Shown here: positions 44,040-56,807 of the stretch, one piece after another
Position numbering within the stretch: the stretch's first letter is position 1
Layout: each line of letters begins with the position of its first letter
Source: Wolfiporia cocos
Lineage: Eukaryota; Basidiomycota; Agaricomycetes; Polyporales; Phaeolaceae
DNA length: 64,000 nt
NCBI GenBank assembly: GCA_029448655.1
Contig: JACCLO010000016.1
Coordinates: 496,001-560,000 of the forward strand
Reading direction: 5' to 3'
Notes under the pieces: model-generated
The model's input: the letters and a program-made list of their open reading frames with translations, nothing else
Database searches by the model: none
Told to the model about the DNA's origin: nothing
Translations under genes and position numbers: made by a program

Positions 44040-46006
44040 ATGGATTTGACGAGCCTCCACCGTGGTGAGACGCTGGGTGCTATCTTCATTGGTGAGTATT
44101 GTTGCAATTCGATCTGTCTCTCCGAATAGTCTCTGACGGTGAGGACGAAGGAAACACTGTCTCAGCTATGTTATTATCAGCTACATCCTACTCTTCATTT
44201 AGCAGATCTTGACCATAAAGTCTTTGCAGTTTGTATGGGATCACGACCGTACAAGCGTACATTTACTACAGTCGCTATGAGCGAGACTCTTGGACGATGA
44301 AATGTCTGGTATGTGCAAGATCATGCCCCATGCAAACAATCGATGGCGCTGAACACTGATCACATTCACAGATTGGCTACCTATGGTAGGGCCTGCGATA
44401 TGTAGAGCTCGAAGTAATATTGCTATTGCTGAAGTAGCGTCTAGGGTTCTGGATACCCTCGAGACGATTTTCGTCTCGCACATCGCCTACAGATACTCTG
44501 TTATAGACTTCACAAATTCAACTGCCTTACTTGAAGAAGACTGGTAAGTTGCCGATTATGGGGTTTCCGCTTATGATTACACTCCAACCATGTCAAATTA
44601 CTTGAGGTGTATACCGGTAATCAACAAGGTGTTTGCATTACGAGTCTTAGCTGACGATGGATGTATAGGCCATCCTCTTGGTCACGGTAAGTTCGTCAAG
44701 TCTACCTCGCAGTAATTTAGCTCTAAACGCTTCGGCCGACGCTTCCAGTGTCTTAGTGATACTGTTATCAGAAGGTTAGAATATGCCGTACTATTCAGAT
44801 AGCAGTATGACTTATCGCGACAATCCTTGTAGCCTATATTGTTATCGAGTCTGGATATGTCGGTAGCTATCAGAGTATGCATTGTGCCTCTATATTAACC
44901 GGTACCTATTGTTCTAGTAAGTGAAAGAAACTGGGCTTTGGCAGCCGCAATTGTGAGTGTGCGCTCAATTTCAGCTGCAAATGCTGAGATGTTCTCTGCA
45001 GATTTTGAGTACCCTTACTGTGCTCGGTTAGTTGCTCTGATGCGGCTCTGATCTTTGATATATTGATACGCTGAACTATGACTAGTATCTGCCTTTAGTA
45101 TGTGATGCAATTCATCTCTCGAGATCGCATGCACTTAGTGGATCTAAATACTACCGACGAGTAGTCTTCTCAATCAGAAAGTCGGCCCGTCTATGTCTTA
45201 TCACTGAGATAGAATGCTGATAACAAGCGTCAGCTTTCTTTCTACTTCGTTTGCGACGATGAGAGAGCCGACATCCTCAGTGAGTCGGCAATAAAAAGCG
45301 CTCTACCTTCAGCTTCGTGCACTGTACTGATCTACACTTTCCAGCGCTTTCTCTACGTTGGCCTCAGCAGCATTGTAATGGCAGACGTTCTCATTGCAAG
45401 CTCTCTTTGTATCCTGCTAATCAAGTATCGAACTGGCCTTGCGAAGTATGCTATATCTGCTCTCGCAATGATCAACGCTAATTAGTCCAATAGAACAGAT
45501 AGCATCGTAACAACACTCATGATCTACAGCGTCGAGTCTGGTATACTAACGAGGTAATGTGCTATCTACGTGAAGCATAACCCTGTGCTGATTACCTCAT
45601 CTCCACAAGTGTTTGTGCAACTTCATGTCTTATTGCGGTAAGGCCATCGACGTAAACCCCGCTGTGCTGGAGACGTTAATTCGTATCGCAGTTCGTGATT
45701 ATGCCAGACAACTACGTATACATTGCAATCTTCATGCCACTTTCTAAATGTGAGTGGTATCCTGTCCTCATCTACAATTTACTCATGCCTCTTGTCTCTT
45801 CTATCCCAGTCTTTCTGAATGCTCTACTGGCAACTCTCAATGCCCGCGACAGCCTCCGCATCGGGAACGCTGGCAGCGGCATTATGATGCTCACCCTGAA
45901 CGACGTCACCGGCCGCTGTACAGATATTCACCAGAGCGCACATGTGAACGGAAGCCTGCAGGTATATCTGGACAACCACATTCGTTGTGCATTACATTCT
46001 GACTAA
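44040..46006 (+). CDS. DUF6534-type multi-pass fungal membrane protein, 5' part poorly resolved
   Basis: The 3' half splices cleanly: 45345-45445, 45494-45553, 45610-45637, 45692-45749 and 45810 to the stop at about 46006. It gives the family's last helices (V-G-L-S-S-I-V-M-A-D-V-L-I-A, then I-M-P-D-N-Y-V-Y, ending N-A-L-L-A-T-L-N-A-R). Upstream pieces clearly belong: a first exon 44040-44091 (T-L-G-A-I-F-I-G), 44230-44308 (L-Y-G-I-T-T-V-Q-A-Y-I-Y-Y) and 44430-44540 (V-L-D-T-L-E-T-I-F-V-S-H). With GT-AG junctions, however, the first joins come out of frame by one base. The section 44690-45340 with the middle helices is also unclear. Either an exon is missed or the copy is decaying. Related proteins have seven helices and no known function. 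Confidence 0.5.
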
Positions 46007-47269
46007 ATATAGTTTGCCCAGATCCAAGTGGATACCCTAATTGAGCGGCACCCAGAATCAAAAGTTTGACACTCAAGCTCAGGCCGGATAAATCATCTGG
46101 CATTTTTATGTTTGCATGCTTCACCCAATGTTAATGGAACATGGGTTGAGGATGTGTACAGTGCAAATACGCTGTTGTGTTGGCTCTGTCAAGCAGGTTT
46201 TTCTGGAATCGCTGTGCTGGAAAGATGTTACGTCGCTGGAATAATCACTACCCGTTCTACTTACCACCTTACTGCTCCAGTTATGTTAGCGTGATAGCTG
46301 ACAGTCACAGCAACCCGAAATCTCGTGATTGAGCACCGTGTCCTGAGTCACGATCATGCTAAACCCGGACCGCATTTCGATGTAACATCTGCATGTGCCA
46401 CGCGTACGGGGCTTGTGACATTCGTGTAGAGTCAGGAAATACTAGTCATTTTTGAGTCCATATCACGCACATGCAAGTCGGGATATAGCCTATGATATTG
46501 CTTCTAAAGGTGAGAGATAGGCAACAAGGCCGTGATTATTACATGAGAGTACAGTGCCAGCGCTCGAGCTTCAATCAACTCAGGTTCTCGTCCTCCGTAG
46601 GCCGGCGAGTACAATAGTAGGCGACCAGTCACTCAGGAACGACGAATGCACTGCGAAGCGTCCGGTCGGCTCTCTGGAGAAGAGATATGACACTAAGGTT
46701 GACTCACCATGAGGACGCAGACGTTATCTGCAAAGTCAGAGGCTCTCAACAGAGCAACCAACCGACAGTCAGAATGGACCTAGATCTAGCTACATAACAG
46801 AGGGTGTTATGATGGCTTTTGCGCAAGCTTGAAGAGAGGAGCTCACCGATGCAAAGTCAAAACGCGTGTCGCTGCACCCGGGGCAAGTTTCATTGTGCAC
46901 GCCATGCCGGATAACAGATGTCTTGGTAGATTCTCGCCATTCAGAACAGCTAGTATTGGAGGGCGAGGTGGGTATACGGCCTTCTAAGCGAGGAGCTGTC
47001 CGCGGACATAGAATGCAGAGCGATGTATTGACAGAGCGTTGCACCGAGCGAGAGCGGAATAGATAGCAGACAGTGACCAGGGGACTCAAAGGTTTGAGTA
47101 GTCACGTTCAAAGCAATCTAGTCTTGATAGCGAGGGCTCGACAGAGTGGTAGTATATTGGGGCGAAAGCAATCGTGCGACAATGGAAGTATTATGAGCGC
47201 AGAGACGCAAGACAATGGCAGCAGCCGTTCTTATGAGGATATGAAGCAAGCGGCAGATGTGATGCGATA
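46007..47269. other. Gene-free stretch
   Basis: No gene supported. Mixed composition, leading into the degenerate repeat region. Confidence 0.5.
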
Positions 47270-48560
47270 AAGCAGTTCGGCAGATGCGATTCGATGAAGC
47301 AACATGGAGATGAGTTGAGATAAATGGAAGCAAGGCTTGATGCATGATGCGTCGGGAACCATATGATGAAGCATGGTCAGATCGCATAATAAACGAAGCA
47401 TGGATATATGGCATCGCTGAGATAGATGGAAGCAATGGGTGGGTGTGTTTGGTGTGATATGATGAGGCAAAGATATGTTGAGATGCAGCACGAGAGACGG
47501 AGAAATATGAACAGAAGAGCATATGAAGAAAGCAAATATGCTAGAGAGAGTATACGGAGATGCTAGAGCAAGCGTCGACAGATCAGATGCTGAAGCAGTG
47601 CGGCGATAGAGAGCAGAGTAGATTGAGGAGCACGACAGTAGCCATAGATCAGGATAGCGTTTCGAGCCAGAAGACAGCACGACGATATGAGCTTGCGATG
47701 TAAGCGAATCGGCTGGTTATCAGGCGTTAGACGCACGACACGAGCAAAATATGTAAAGCGGAGCTTACAGTTCAGTTGTCTGGGCGAGGGTTTTGATTGC
47801 GGAGTAGCGATGAGAGCACGGGGAGGGTGGACATAGTGATGTGATCGCGATAAGGAGCGTAGAGATAGTGATGCGAGCGAATATAGACGTGGTGGCGCAG
47901 TGATGCGGGCGAATAGATGTGGTGGCGTAGTGATGTAGAAAGATGTCGGAGTAGCGATGCGGTCGGATAGGGGAGTGGTGACCTAGCAATGGGGTGGGGG
48001 AGAACGGCGGGTAGAAGAATGTCGGAGTAGCGATATGAGGAATGTCGGCGTAGTGGTATAGGCGAGTAGGAGCGGCTGTGGGTCGATGTGGGCTAGTTGG
48101 AAATTATCGAGATGGCGATATGGGCGAATAGAGGTTGCATAGCGATGTTGGGGATAGGTTGAAATGTTGGGAAATATAGGTGTCGGCGTAGAGATGTGGC
48201 GATAGTAAGGATGTGAATGCTGACGATGGGAGTACCTGCGTAGCATTGTAGACCAGCTGACGAGTACAGGGATGAGTGCGAATAGAAGAGTGACAGAGTA
48301 GTGATGTGGGCGAGTAGAGAATGTCGATGTAGTAATATGAACGAGTAGAAGTGGTTGTGTAGCGATATAGGCTAGTTGGGACTGTCGGGCAATGATTGTG
48401 GGCGAGTAATGACATAGCGATGTAGTCGACCAGGGATGTGTTGAAGTTGGACGAGTAGGGAAATGTTGCAAGTATCGATGCTGGCAAGTGAAGTAATATC
48501 GGCGTAGTGATGTTGGCAGTCTAGGAGCGGTACTGTAGAATGTCGGCTGTATAGGAATGT
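47270..48560. repeat. Degenerate minisatellite-like region
   Basis: Two blocks. 47270-47720 has recurring GATGAAGCA and GATATG motifs. 47860-48560 has irregular units built around GGCGAATAG and GTAGTGATG at roughly 30-60 base spacing. The minus strand appears open over long stretches (Ser/Tyr/His/Thr-rich) only because the repeats avoid stop codons. Confidence 0.6.
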
Positions 48561-48806
48561 CGATGTAGTAATGGACCGTATGAGGGACAATGTCGACTCA
48601 GAGACGAATCGCAGTCAGACCTGAGATTGTGAGGCACAATATCGAGACAGAAGAAGACGAGGACATCCGGAGATAGGTTTGTGCATTCTCTTGGCTGACT
48701 TCCTTCTTGTAGTTCGTATAATGAGATGATGACAGACGCGGCTTGATGTAATGCCAGGATAGACTGTGAAGAGATTCCGAGAATACACATCCAGTGATAA
48801 TAAAAC

Positions 48807-48914
48807 GAGAGGCCAGACGCGAGACCAGATGAGATCACAGATGAGAGACCAGAAGAGAGACCAGAAGGGAGACCAGACGAGAGACCAGAAGAGAGACCAG
48901 ACGAGAGACCAGAC
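48807..48914 (+). repeat. Nine tandem 12-bp units (GAGAGACCAGAM)
   Basis: Copies begin at 48807, 48819, 48831, 48843, 48855, 48867, 48879, 48891 and 48903. The first three are diverged and the last six differ only at the twelfth base or by one change. The plus-strand frame starting at 48766 reads them as repeated (T/K)-R-D-Q tetrapeptides. Confidence 0.9.
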
Positions 48915-49174
48915 GAGAGAGGAAATCTTGATCTTGAGACTTGATGATGGTCAAAATGTCGAACACGGTAGGCAGCGCAGGTCTTGAGTGAACCCAGTAT
49001 AAGGTAGCGATGCAGTCCATGCTCAAGATACTAGTCAAGAGAGAGAAAATGAGTGATACCAATAAATCGGACAGGCGTGAAGATCCTAGGCGGTTCCCAA
49101 GGCATCCGGATGACCGAGTTGCCAAGCTAGCCAAGTGTTCAAGTAAAAGCCGAAATGCACGTCGAGAGTGTTGG

Positions 49175-52100
49175 TCACTTCTCCGCAACGCTGAAAGACG
49201 AGAATGCTGCAAGAAGGTCATCGTCGGCAGATGATTGCGACGAGGAATCCTTGATGGTCGACGCTGACAGTGCGTTCACGAGATCGTCCATGCTGCTGTT
49301 GGTAGGCTGGATGACCTTCAGCTGATTCTCTGGCCTGTTAGCTCTATACGATTGCGCTCAGCATACGAGAACTGTAGGCTGGTCATGCAGATGCCATACC
49401 TTGGATTGAATCGCAACTTGATGCCAGTCGGACGACGCTTCTGGTGCAGGAATTCGTTCTCCTTGGCTTGCCTTGCTTGACGTTTTATCAACTTGCGAAG
49501 GGCGCGTGCACGTTTCCGTTCTTGCTCCTCCTCGGCCGACTTGTCACGAATACAAGAAAGGGAATCCTTTGATCTGACCTCCTGATCTAAGTCCCGCAAG
49601 TTCGCGCTACTAGCTATCTGTTCATAGTCATCACGCGAGGCGTACGGCATTCCGCGGCGGCGAGTAGAACGCTTTCTCCGATCGGGTCCTATGTCGGAGG
49701 AACGATCCTGACTCGATGTGGATACGGAGGCGTCGCCAACCGAGAACGCGGTCGCAAACGTCGTCGAAATGGTGCTGTCGACAAGTAGGGACTGATCGTG
49801 ATCTATGCGCACCAACTCGTACGGGTCCAGATTGGCCACGTTTTCTTCCACCAAGGTAGTCTCTGGCTCAGAATTGATCGAGGTAGTTGGTGCTTCTGCA
49901 TCGCTACGTGATCTTAAGACCGAAGGCGGCTGAGGTGATGAAGGAGCGGATGCGGAGATTGCAGCTCCTGGTCCATTCGAAACGAAGGAGTCGATGTCGA
50001 TATCGGAGCAGACAGGAGGAGCGATGGTCAGAGCGGAGGGCGACTCGTTTTGCACCTCATCGGTGAGCGGAGCAGAGGACTCCCGCTCATCGACTTGATA
50101 CTCAGACTCGTGATTCGCCGCGAAGCTGGCAGCGTCCTCATCCTCGGGAAAGAGCGACTCGTACCAAGGTACTGGCCTCCCAAGGACTGGAGCACCAGCA
50201 TTGCCTTCCATGCTAGCCGAAATCCCAGAGAGAAGTTGCTCAGCTTCATGCATCAGTTGTCGTTGACGATCCGCCTCTTCGAAATCCGGAAGGTCATCGG
50301 CAGACCCGGGAGGCGTCTGGACTTCCTGAATGCTACTGGCTTCCTCCATCATGGCATCTTCGTCGACGACGTCCTCTTCGGCATTGGTTCCGATATCGCA
50401 AGCGCAAGCCTAGAGAACAACGTTAGGGATGGTGAGCATCTCCGCATCAGGTGCACTTACAGGAAGCTCCTCGGATATCGTCTCGTCCGCGCCATCTAGA
50501 TCCACATCTGCGTCTACGTCTATAGTAATATCTGACTCTACGTTACTCGACGAAACGCACTCCAACGATGAGCGATGGTCAGACCGCTCGGGCTCCATGA
50601 GAATATCGGATGGAACACCGCAAGACACGGGTGAAACGTCACCGTCGTTCACCACAATATCCATATACTCGACCGCAATATTGTGCTCGTCGGCCGGAGG
50701 GAGAAGCATAGGCTATTGAAGGATGATCAGACAGTGCGGACTGTCAAATGTAACCATACTGTACCTGCTCGGAAGCCATCGACGGAGCATGTGAGGTAGC
50801 ATCTTCGACATCCATATTCATAACACCTTCAGCGTCGTAGTAGACGTCTTCGTCTATCTCGTCGGCGTCGCAGAAGATATCGATATCTTCATCCATATCA
50901 TCGACAATGATAGGCGATTGCGGTGTCGTCGAGTCGGTGGTGTCGAGATCCTTGATCAGGATGTCTGCAACTAATAACTGGGCGGCTTCAGGGGCCGTGG
51001 CTGGATTGGCGGGGACGGGGAGTGAGTCAAAAGACAACTCCTCCATGCGAGCACTATCGATCTCGGCGTGCATGTCGTCGTCGTCCTCCCCAACTAGCAG
51101 CGCATTGTCCTCGCTGTCGTCCTGGGCAGTGCCTGCCTCGAGCTGTGTCTCGGGCAATTGCGAGCTAGTAGCCTCGTGCTGCTCACTGCTATCCGCTATG
51201 TCTGAGGGCCCTCCGGATGGGCCCTCAGCCAGAGACGGAGAGTGTGTGTCGCGCGAGACAAGCGCGTCAGTGTGATGGACCTCCCCGACAGCGCTAGGCT
51301 CTTCTGCAATATCGCCTTCCTCGACGTCTGCGTTCGATTCAAGTTCAGTCGCGCCGGCCGTTGGACTGTCGGCCTCCGCGACAACCCCTTCCTCGTTATG
51401 CGCATCGCCCTCACCCATCGCAGCTACGACCTCGTTTTCAACCTGCTCTGCCTGCGCCGGCACGCCCCTTTCCGCGTCCTTCACCACCACCTCGATTCCC
51501 AGAGCCTTCTTGACTTCCTCCGCCACCATCGCTCCCAAGTCGTTACGTTCGAATAAGTCTTCTGAAATTGAAATGACCTACGCAAACAATCAGCATGTGG
51601 CAGACTCGAGCAATGTGGGGTACACACTGATGTATCATCCACGAGGGTGTCGTTATCCGAATCTGCTGCGGAGTGCTTGAGATTCGAGTCCTGAAGAGAT
51701 GTGAGAATATGTTCACAAAAGCGAAATAGGTACATACAGCTTCATCGAAAGAGACGATTGAAACATTTACGGACAGAGTCTCCGAAACGCTCCCCTCACT
51801 TCTGTCCTCAGAGCAGACGATAGTCTGTGGGGTACTCAGCACATGCAACAGAAGGCTAGCCATCGCGCCTACCTTGTCATCTCCAGCTGAAGACTCGTAT
51901 GGGACGTCCTGATCGCAAGGGCCTTGAGCGGCGTTAGGCAACGTCGGTGTCGATGCCTCGGCCATTTCGCTCTTCACCACTGGGATGTTAGACGCCCCAG
52001 AGAATCGCCGAAGGTGTCGGGCCTTGCGCAACACGAACTTGCGGACTCTCTTCTTATCATGGACAGCCTCAGATCCTCCCGCCCCCGACATAGGCTTAGA

Positions 52101-52631
52101 ACTCTTCTTGGCGATTGGCATTGGACGCCAGCGAATACTATAAGGAACGAATAGCTTCCGCTGCGCCTTGACGTCGTTGCTCTTCGGCAGACGAGGCTTG
52201 GGAACGGAACGAGGAGAGCGATGAAGGAACTTCGGAACCATTCCCTCCAGCTTCCGCTTTCCTGCCTCCTTCAGACGCCTCTTCAGCTTAAGCATTTCGA
52301 GCGGCGCCGGATGCATCCGTCTGCGGTACGTCGCTTGCGAGCCATCGTCCGGCGCGTGCGTATCCTCATCGTTCGGAGCAACGATGCTGGGCATGCGCTT
52401 CCGCTTATCGAGCCGCAGAGGAGGGGGAGAGAAGAGCATCGACGGGCGGACCTTCCACGCCATCTCCTCGTGGGCGACCTGTCGGTCGAGATGGACGTTG
52501 GCGGTCGGTCGCTTGCATCCGCGACGGTTGGGCTTCTTGTCGTAGGCCGCGACGCCTTGACGCTTGTGTATGAGTTGCTTCCAGAGCACCGTGGCTGCCT
52601 CGAAGACATGCGATGGATTGTCGTAAGTCAT
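49175..52631 (-). CDS. Large acidic protein of unknown function
   Basis: Six exons, 52631-51738, 51690-51628, 51577-50765, 50712-50461, 50409-49400 and 49343-49175, give about 1,066 residues. All phases match, and the last join turns a readthrough tail into a sensible C-terminus with D-D-L-L-A-A-F-S-S-F. The first 200 residues are basic with several Lys/Arg clusters (K-P-N-R-R-G-C-K-R, L-K-L-K-R-R-L-K) that look like nuclear localisation signals. The middle 550 residues are strongly acidic and probably disordered. Near residue 950 comes a basic helix (E-E-E-Q-E-R-K-R-A-R-A-L-R-K-L-I-K-R-Q). A long disordered charged protein with such clusters could be a chromatin or transcription factor partner, but I recognise no family. 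The start M-T-Y-D-N-P-S-H is the first ATG of the open frame. Confidence 0.75.
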
Positions 52632-54110
52632 GGCTGGGTAAGGATAGACTATAAACGAGTGATAATATGCGACTGGTCAACAGTAGGCAAGGATCTGATG
52701 GAGGAACCTGAATGCGGATGCGCTGTATATATACCAGCATTGTTTGCATGAACTTGGTACAAACAATGGTTGTTTAGCGTTAAACAAAGACGCGTTAGTC
52801 ACGTGTAGTCAAACACGCATCACGTGTCCGCGATGGAGCGGCTAAAGTACGAATAGACGCCCAAACCATCCACTCTACCTCCGCTCCCGAGGTGAAGAAG
52901 GTGCATATGCGTGGCATTCAAGGAATAGGCATCGGAACATCGGGATATATGACTCACATAGGGACTTGTGAACGTGGTTTGAGTGCAAGAGCAGCGAAGT
53001 TCCTGGTAATCAAGAAACGTCCTGTGCAATTCACCGACGATATACCCCATCCCAGGCAATAGCCCTGGGCTGTAGTACAAATGATCCGCGGCATTTTCAG
53101 CTCGTCAGGTGTACCGGAGGAGGGAGAACTGGCTAGCGAGACTGTTATCCAATTCGTAAGACAAAAGAAGAGATAACGAAGAAAGGACAGTAGCGGGCGC
53201 GCACTATCCGCAAACCAACGCAGAGGACGCAGTCTGGTGGTCGTATTCCTGTGTCATGACATTACAAAATTCCAAGAAGCAGCGCGGAGAAAGCACGCTA
53301 GTAATCCAGAGAGGAACTACGGCATTAGCATGTTCTCATGAAAGAGGGTTGACCAACACTAGAGACCGAAGGTGACATACACTGGAGGTGGCGTCGTGTT
53401 TGTCTTTTTCATTTGACGAGGGGACCGCCAATCCTGTCGTTCTTCCTTCCATTATGCATTGTGAGGAAGCCCAACTTTTGATAAGTAAGGAGACGTGCAG
53501 AACGTTCACGGAGGCTCACTGGCATATGCCTTCTCAGTATGAGACACTGTGGCAGGAATTGAGCACTGAGTACTGAGTACGAGTGCTTGAGATCGCAAGA
53601 GGCGGTGGACGCCTGCCTGGTCCTCTCCGGCGGCATGAAGCGCCCGAGTCAGAGTGCGCTGGAAGCAATACAATGCTTGCGTTCTTCCTGCCGCCATGCG
53701 ATACATATTTCAACTAATGGACTAAATTTATGACTATATGTAACTGCCCCCACAAGCATGCTCGCACGTTTGTTGCGCTGTGGAGGAAGACCGTCCGAAG
53801 TAGGAATCTTAATCCAGTCAAAAACAGTACAACAGTACTTTTCTCCCTGATGAACGAGTGATTGATAGGGAGACTTCTTGTACACTAAGCTAAAAATACA
53901 GATGTGCTGCACTGTGCTGCAAAAAGGGAGCGACTAACAGATCTATGAAGGATAAGACGCGTGTGTCAAGGAAGGATGACCGGCAGAGTAGTATGCGGAG
54001 CGAAGAACTAGCGATACAGTAGACGACGTGGTACTCAGGGGCAATGAAGCATTATTGGCAGCGTTAGCAGGATATTTGGAATCAAAATCAGAAGCCGGAG
54101 CATCGCGGTA
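52632..54110. other. Intergenic region searched for pheromone genes
   Basis: No gene supported. I read this stretch on both strands for short frames ending in a CaaX box, because a pheromone receptor follows. The only CaaX-like end (C-T-L-S before TAA at 53891) has a stop upstream and no ATG in frame. Confidence 0.45.
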
Positions 54111-55764
54111 TCAAACGATGTCCACCGAATGCCGTACAGACATGGGCACGTCCGGCAGGGGGCGCTCCATCGCCTCTCGCAAAATATCGAGAACAAAATC
54201 TGGATCAAGATCGACTGAGGGCAGCGAGGGCAGCGGCGCATCGCATCTCTCGCGTATGGATAGCGACTTTTCGTCCGTGGGCGAGTCGGCGACGCACGTG
54301 CTCGAGTACGATGCTGGACTCGCGAGCTTGATGCTATGAGCGGAGCCGACATCCGTGAGTGAGATGGAAACAGAGAGCCTATCGGAGAAGCTGTGGATCG
54401 TGTCCGGGCGCGATTTTTGGATAAAAGTGTCGATCGTGACGACGGGCGTCGCGATGACGCTTTTCGACCTGGCACAACGTATGGTCAGTACTGGCACAGA
54501 GAGGACGGGAGAGAATACTGACTTTGAGAAGGAGTCGACGAACGACTTCCAGGGGCGGCCAAGCCCGAGACGCGACGACATTCCAAGGCGCGACAATAGC
54601 CCGGTGTAAAAGTCCGTGCGGACGCCCACGCGCGAGCACACAGCGACGTAAGCGTCATGGTAATGCTTGCGCGCCTCCGCAGCGAGGCCGAAGAGTGCAA
54701 AGAAGACAAGCGCGGTGCCGATGAATGACCACTGTGTGAACGCAAGCCCCCCCGCGACCTGCGGGTCCGCGCGCCACAGGATTGCGGGGATTTGGTCTAC
54801 CGCAGAGAACTGGTAGTGCAAATTTGCGAGGCCCGCCCACGGGTAGATGTACCCAGTCGCGTTCTGTACCATGGTATAAATGCCGAGCGGGACTGTAAGG
54901 CACACCTCAACAACTGCAATCGCCATGAGGCGGAAGTAGCGGTTGAAATTTAGGTTTTTATTTGCGGCGACGAGCTTTCTGAGCTGCTTGCGCCGGCGGA
55001 GGAAGGCGCGAATTGTGAGAGCTGGGAGTGTGTTAGAGATGTAACTCGTAAGTATATTTCATTACTCACTGCAGTACACCGCTGAGACACAGCCGATTAC
55101 GATTGGCCAGATATCACAGAGAAACCAGGAGAGGATCGTATTAGGAATAGCATAGAAGCAGCCAAAGCCCTCGAAGATGTCAAATCGGTGTCCCTGTATG
55201 AACCAATCTATGGCCACATTAGACGACCATCAATTGTCTATCGAATAGGCAGGAACTTACAGACAAGCACTTGGAGAATAGGGAGTCCCAGGCCTATTGA
55301 TACGTCTATGATGATCATACGACGTCTGTCCTTAGCGTCTATGTGTATAGTGGTAATGTTCGTGATATGGTAGAGACGACGATTGATGAGTAGGGACGCA
55401 GTGATGATTCCTACGCTGGCAGCCAGCATGTATCTTGAGGCTAGTCAGAACCAGTTAGCCAATGCAACTCACAACCTCAGTGAGGGACATTTACTGATGT
55501 CACACCATACCGGCGCCCAGTTGATGACATTATTCCTCCAGACGACAGCGTTGATGAACTGAATGAGGCATTGACTGCCCGACCAGAAAATATACATGAT
55601 ACATCCAATGTTCCAAGCTAGTCATCATTCGAACTGAGAGTCACTAAGCGAAACAATTGGGGCTCACCTTCTAAGTGCCAATAAAGAGGTATGTTGACCA
55701 GAACAAACCCAATGAACGAGAAAGCGATTACCACATTTTCCTGTACCGCCCACGATGAGTCCAT
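54111..55764 (-). CDS. STE3: STE3-type pheromone receptor (GPCR)
   Basis: Five exons, 55764-55668, 55617-55495, 55440-55261, 55207-55070 and 55021-54111, give about 482 residues with all phases in agreement. Family hallmarks appear in order: helix 1 (F-S-F-I-G-F-V-L-V-N-I-P-L-Y-W-H-L-E-A-W-N), I-N-W-A-P-V-W-C-D-I-T, L-I-N-R-R-L-Y, Q-G-H-R-F-D-I-F-E-G-F-G-C and N-F-N-R-Y-F-R-L-M. H-Y-Q-F-S-A-V-D-Q-I-P-A then leads to the seventh helix, followed by a Ser/Thr-rich cytoplasmic tail of about 170 residues. Such receptors bind lipopeptide pheromones at the plasma membrane and signal through a G protein during mating. The copy looks intact. It may be a mating-type B receptor or one of the STE3-like non-mating receptors common in mushrooms; sequence alone does not decide. 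Confidence 0.93.
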
Positions 55765-56807
55765 CTCAGCAATATTACAGGAGGTTTGGCGGAGTCCGGG
55801 TAAAAGTCGAGGACTACCGCACTATCCTCGAGCTGCAGGAACTATTGGCGTAGAGGAATGTGAAGTAAGGGTCAGGAACGGGATCACTACGATGGTCGAG
55901 CTTTATGCCGTCTCCTTGTGTAGATTGCTTGTCATCACCAGGACCATCAAAGGGGCGACTTGTATTCTCTGCCGTTCTCAAAAGATGCATGGCGGATTGC
56001 ATACAGTGAATACAAGAGTAGCAAGGTCCGAATTGGAAGCGACTTTCATCCGTCTGCTTTCGGAATCAACTCCGCGAAGCCTCGTTGCTTCGCAAGCGCT
56101 CAATCCATGCATATGACCGGGACCGTTGATGGCAACGACTTTGAGTACTCTGCAAATTAGCACCAACGGAGTCATGAATATCCTATGTATGTCGTTTTAT
56201 TAGCACGATAGAGAGTCCGTACTTAGTCCGCAAGATCGAGTTCTAATCTTATCCGCATAATGCACTCGTTGGGGAATTGCCGCTTTGGTTATGTAACTTA
56301 TCTCACACAAGGACAGCTTCGAGTTGAACCATAACGCCACGGTAGCCAGCTCCCCCACTCCATGCATGAGCGCAGTCGCGGCGCTGCAACGGCCGCGGTG
56401 CTGGTGGTTGCAGCGGCCCTGGTGGCGGCAATTGGGGCGATAGCCTGGATGTATATTCGTTCCCAGCTCGCTTAGACAAAGCCACGAGTTTCACCGAAGT
56501 TGGTGACTAATCTCAGACGACTCATGATGGAAACAAGCTCGGTGCAGTCGCGTCGTTATGCTCTGAGCTCTTGGGTAGAGCTGCTCTGGTGAGCGTTTTG
56601 TGTTCAAAAACTCGCACCTACACTGCTGCTCATAGACTTCCATCACAGGCCGACTACGATAGCATATTAGGGAAGCTGTCGCGTCGTGGTACAGAGACTC
56701 GGAAATTGACATCTAGCGTGAACGCTGACCTTCGTCTTTAGTGAAAGGTTTGGTGGCCCACGACCTGTGCATTGCTTATCTGTGAACTTGCGAGCAGAGC
56801 TGTGGGT
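55765..56807. other. Upstream region of STE3 and of the F-box-like gene
   Basis: Divergent intergenic space of about 1 kb, holding both promoters. No CaaX-ending small frame was found on either strand. Confidence 0.45.

Noticed and set aside
47118..48838. Chain of minus-strand Ser/Tyr/His-rich frames
   Set aside because: The frames follow the degenerate repeats, and adjacent frames look alike. No splice sites or motifs support a protein.
53813..53893. CaaX-like ending C-T-L-S with an upstream E-R, resembling a pheromone precursor
   Set aside because: A TAA stop at 53810-53812 is followed by no ATG in frame before the cysteine, and no intron gives a start.
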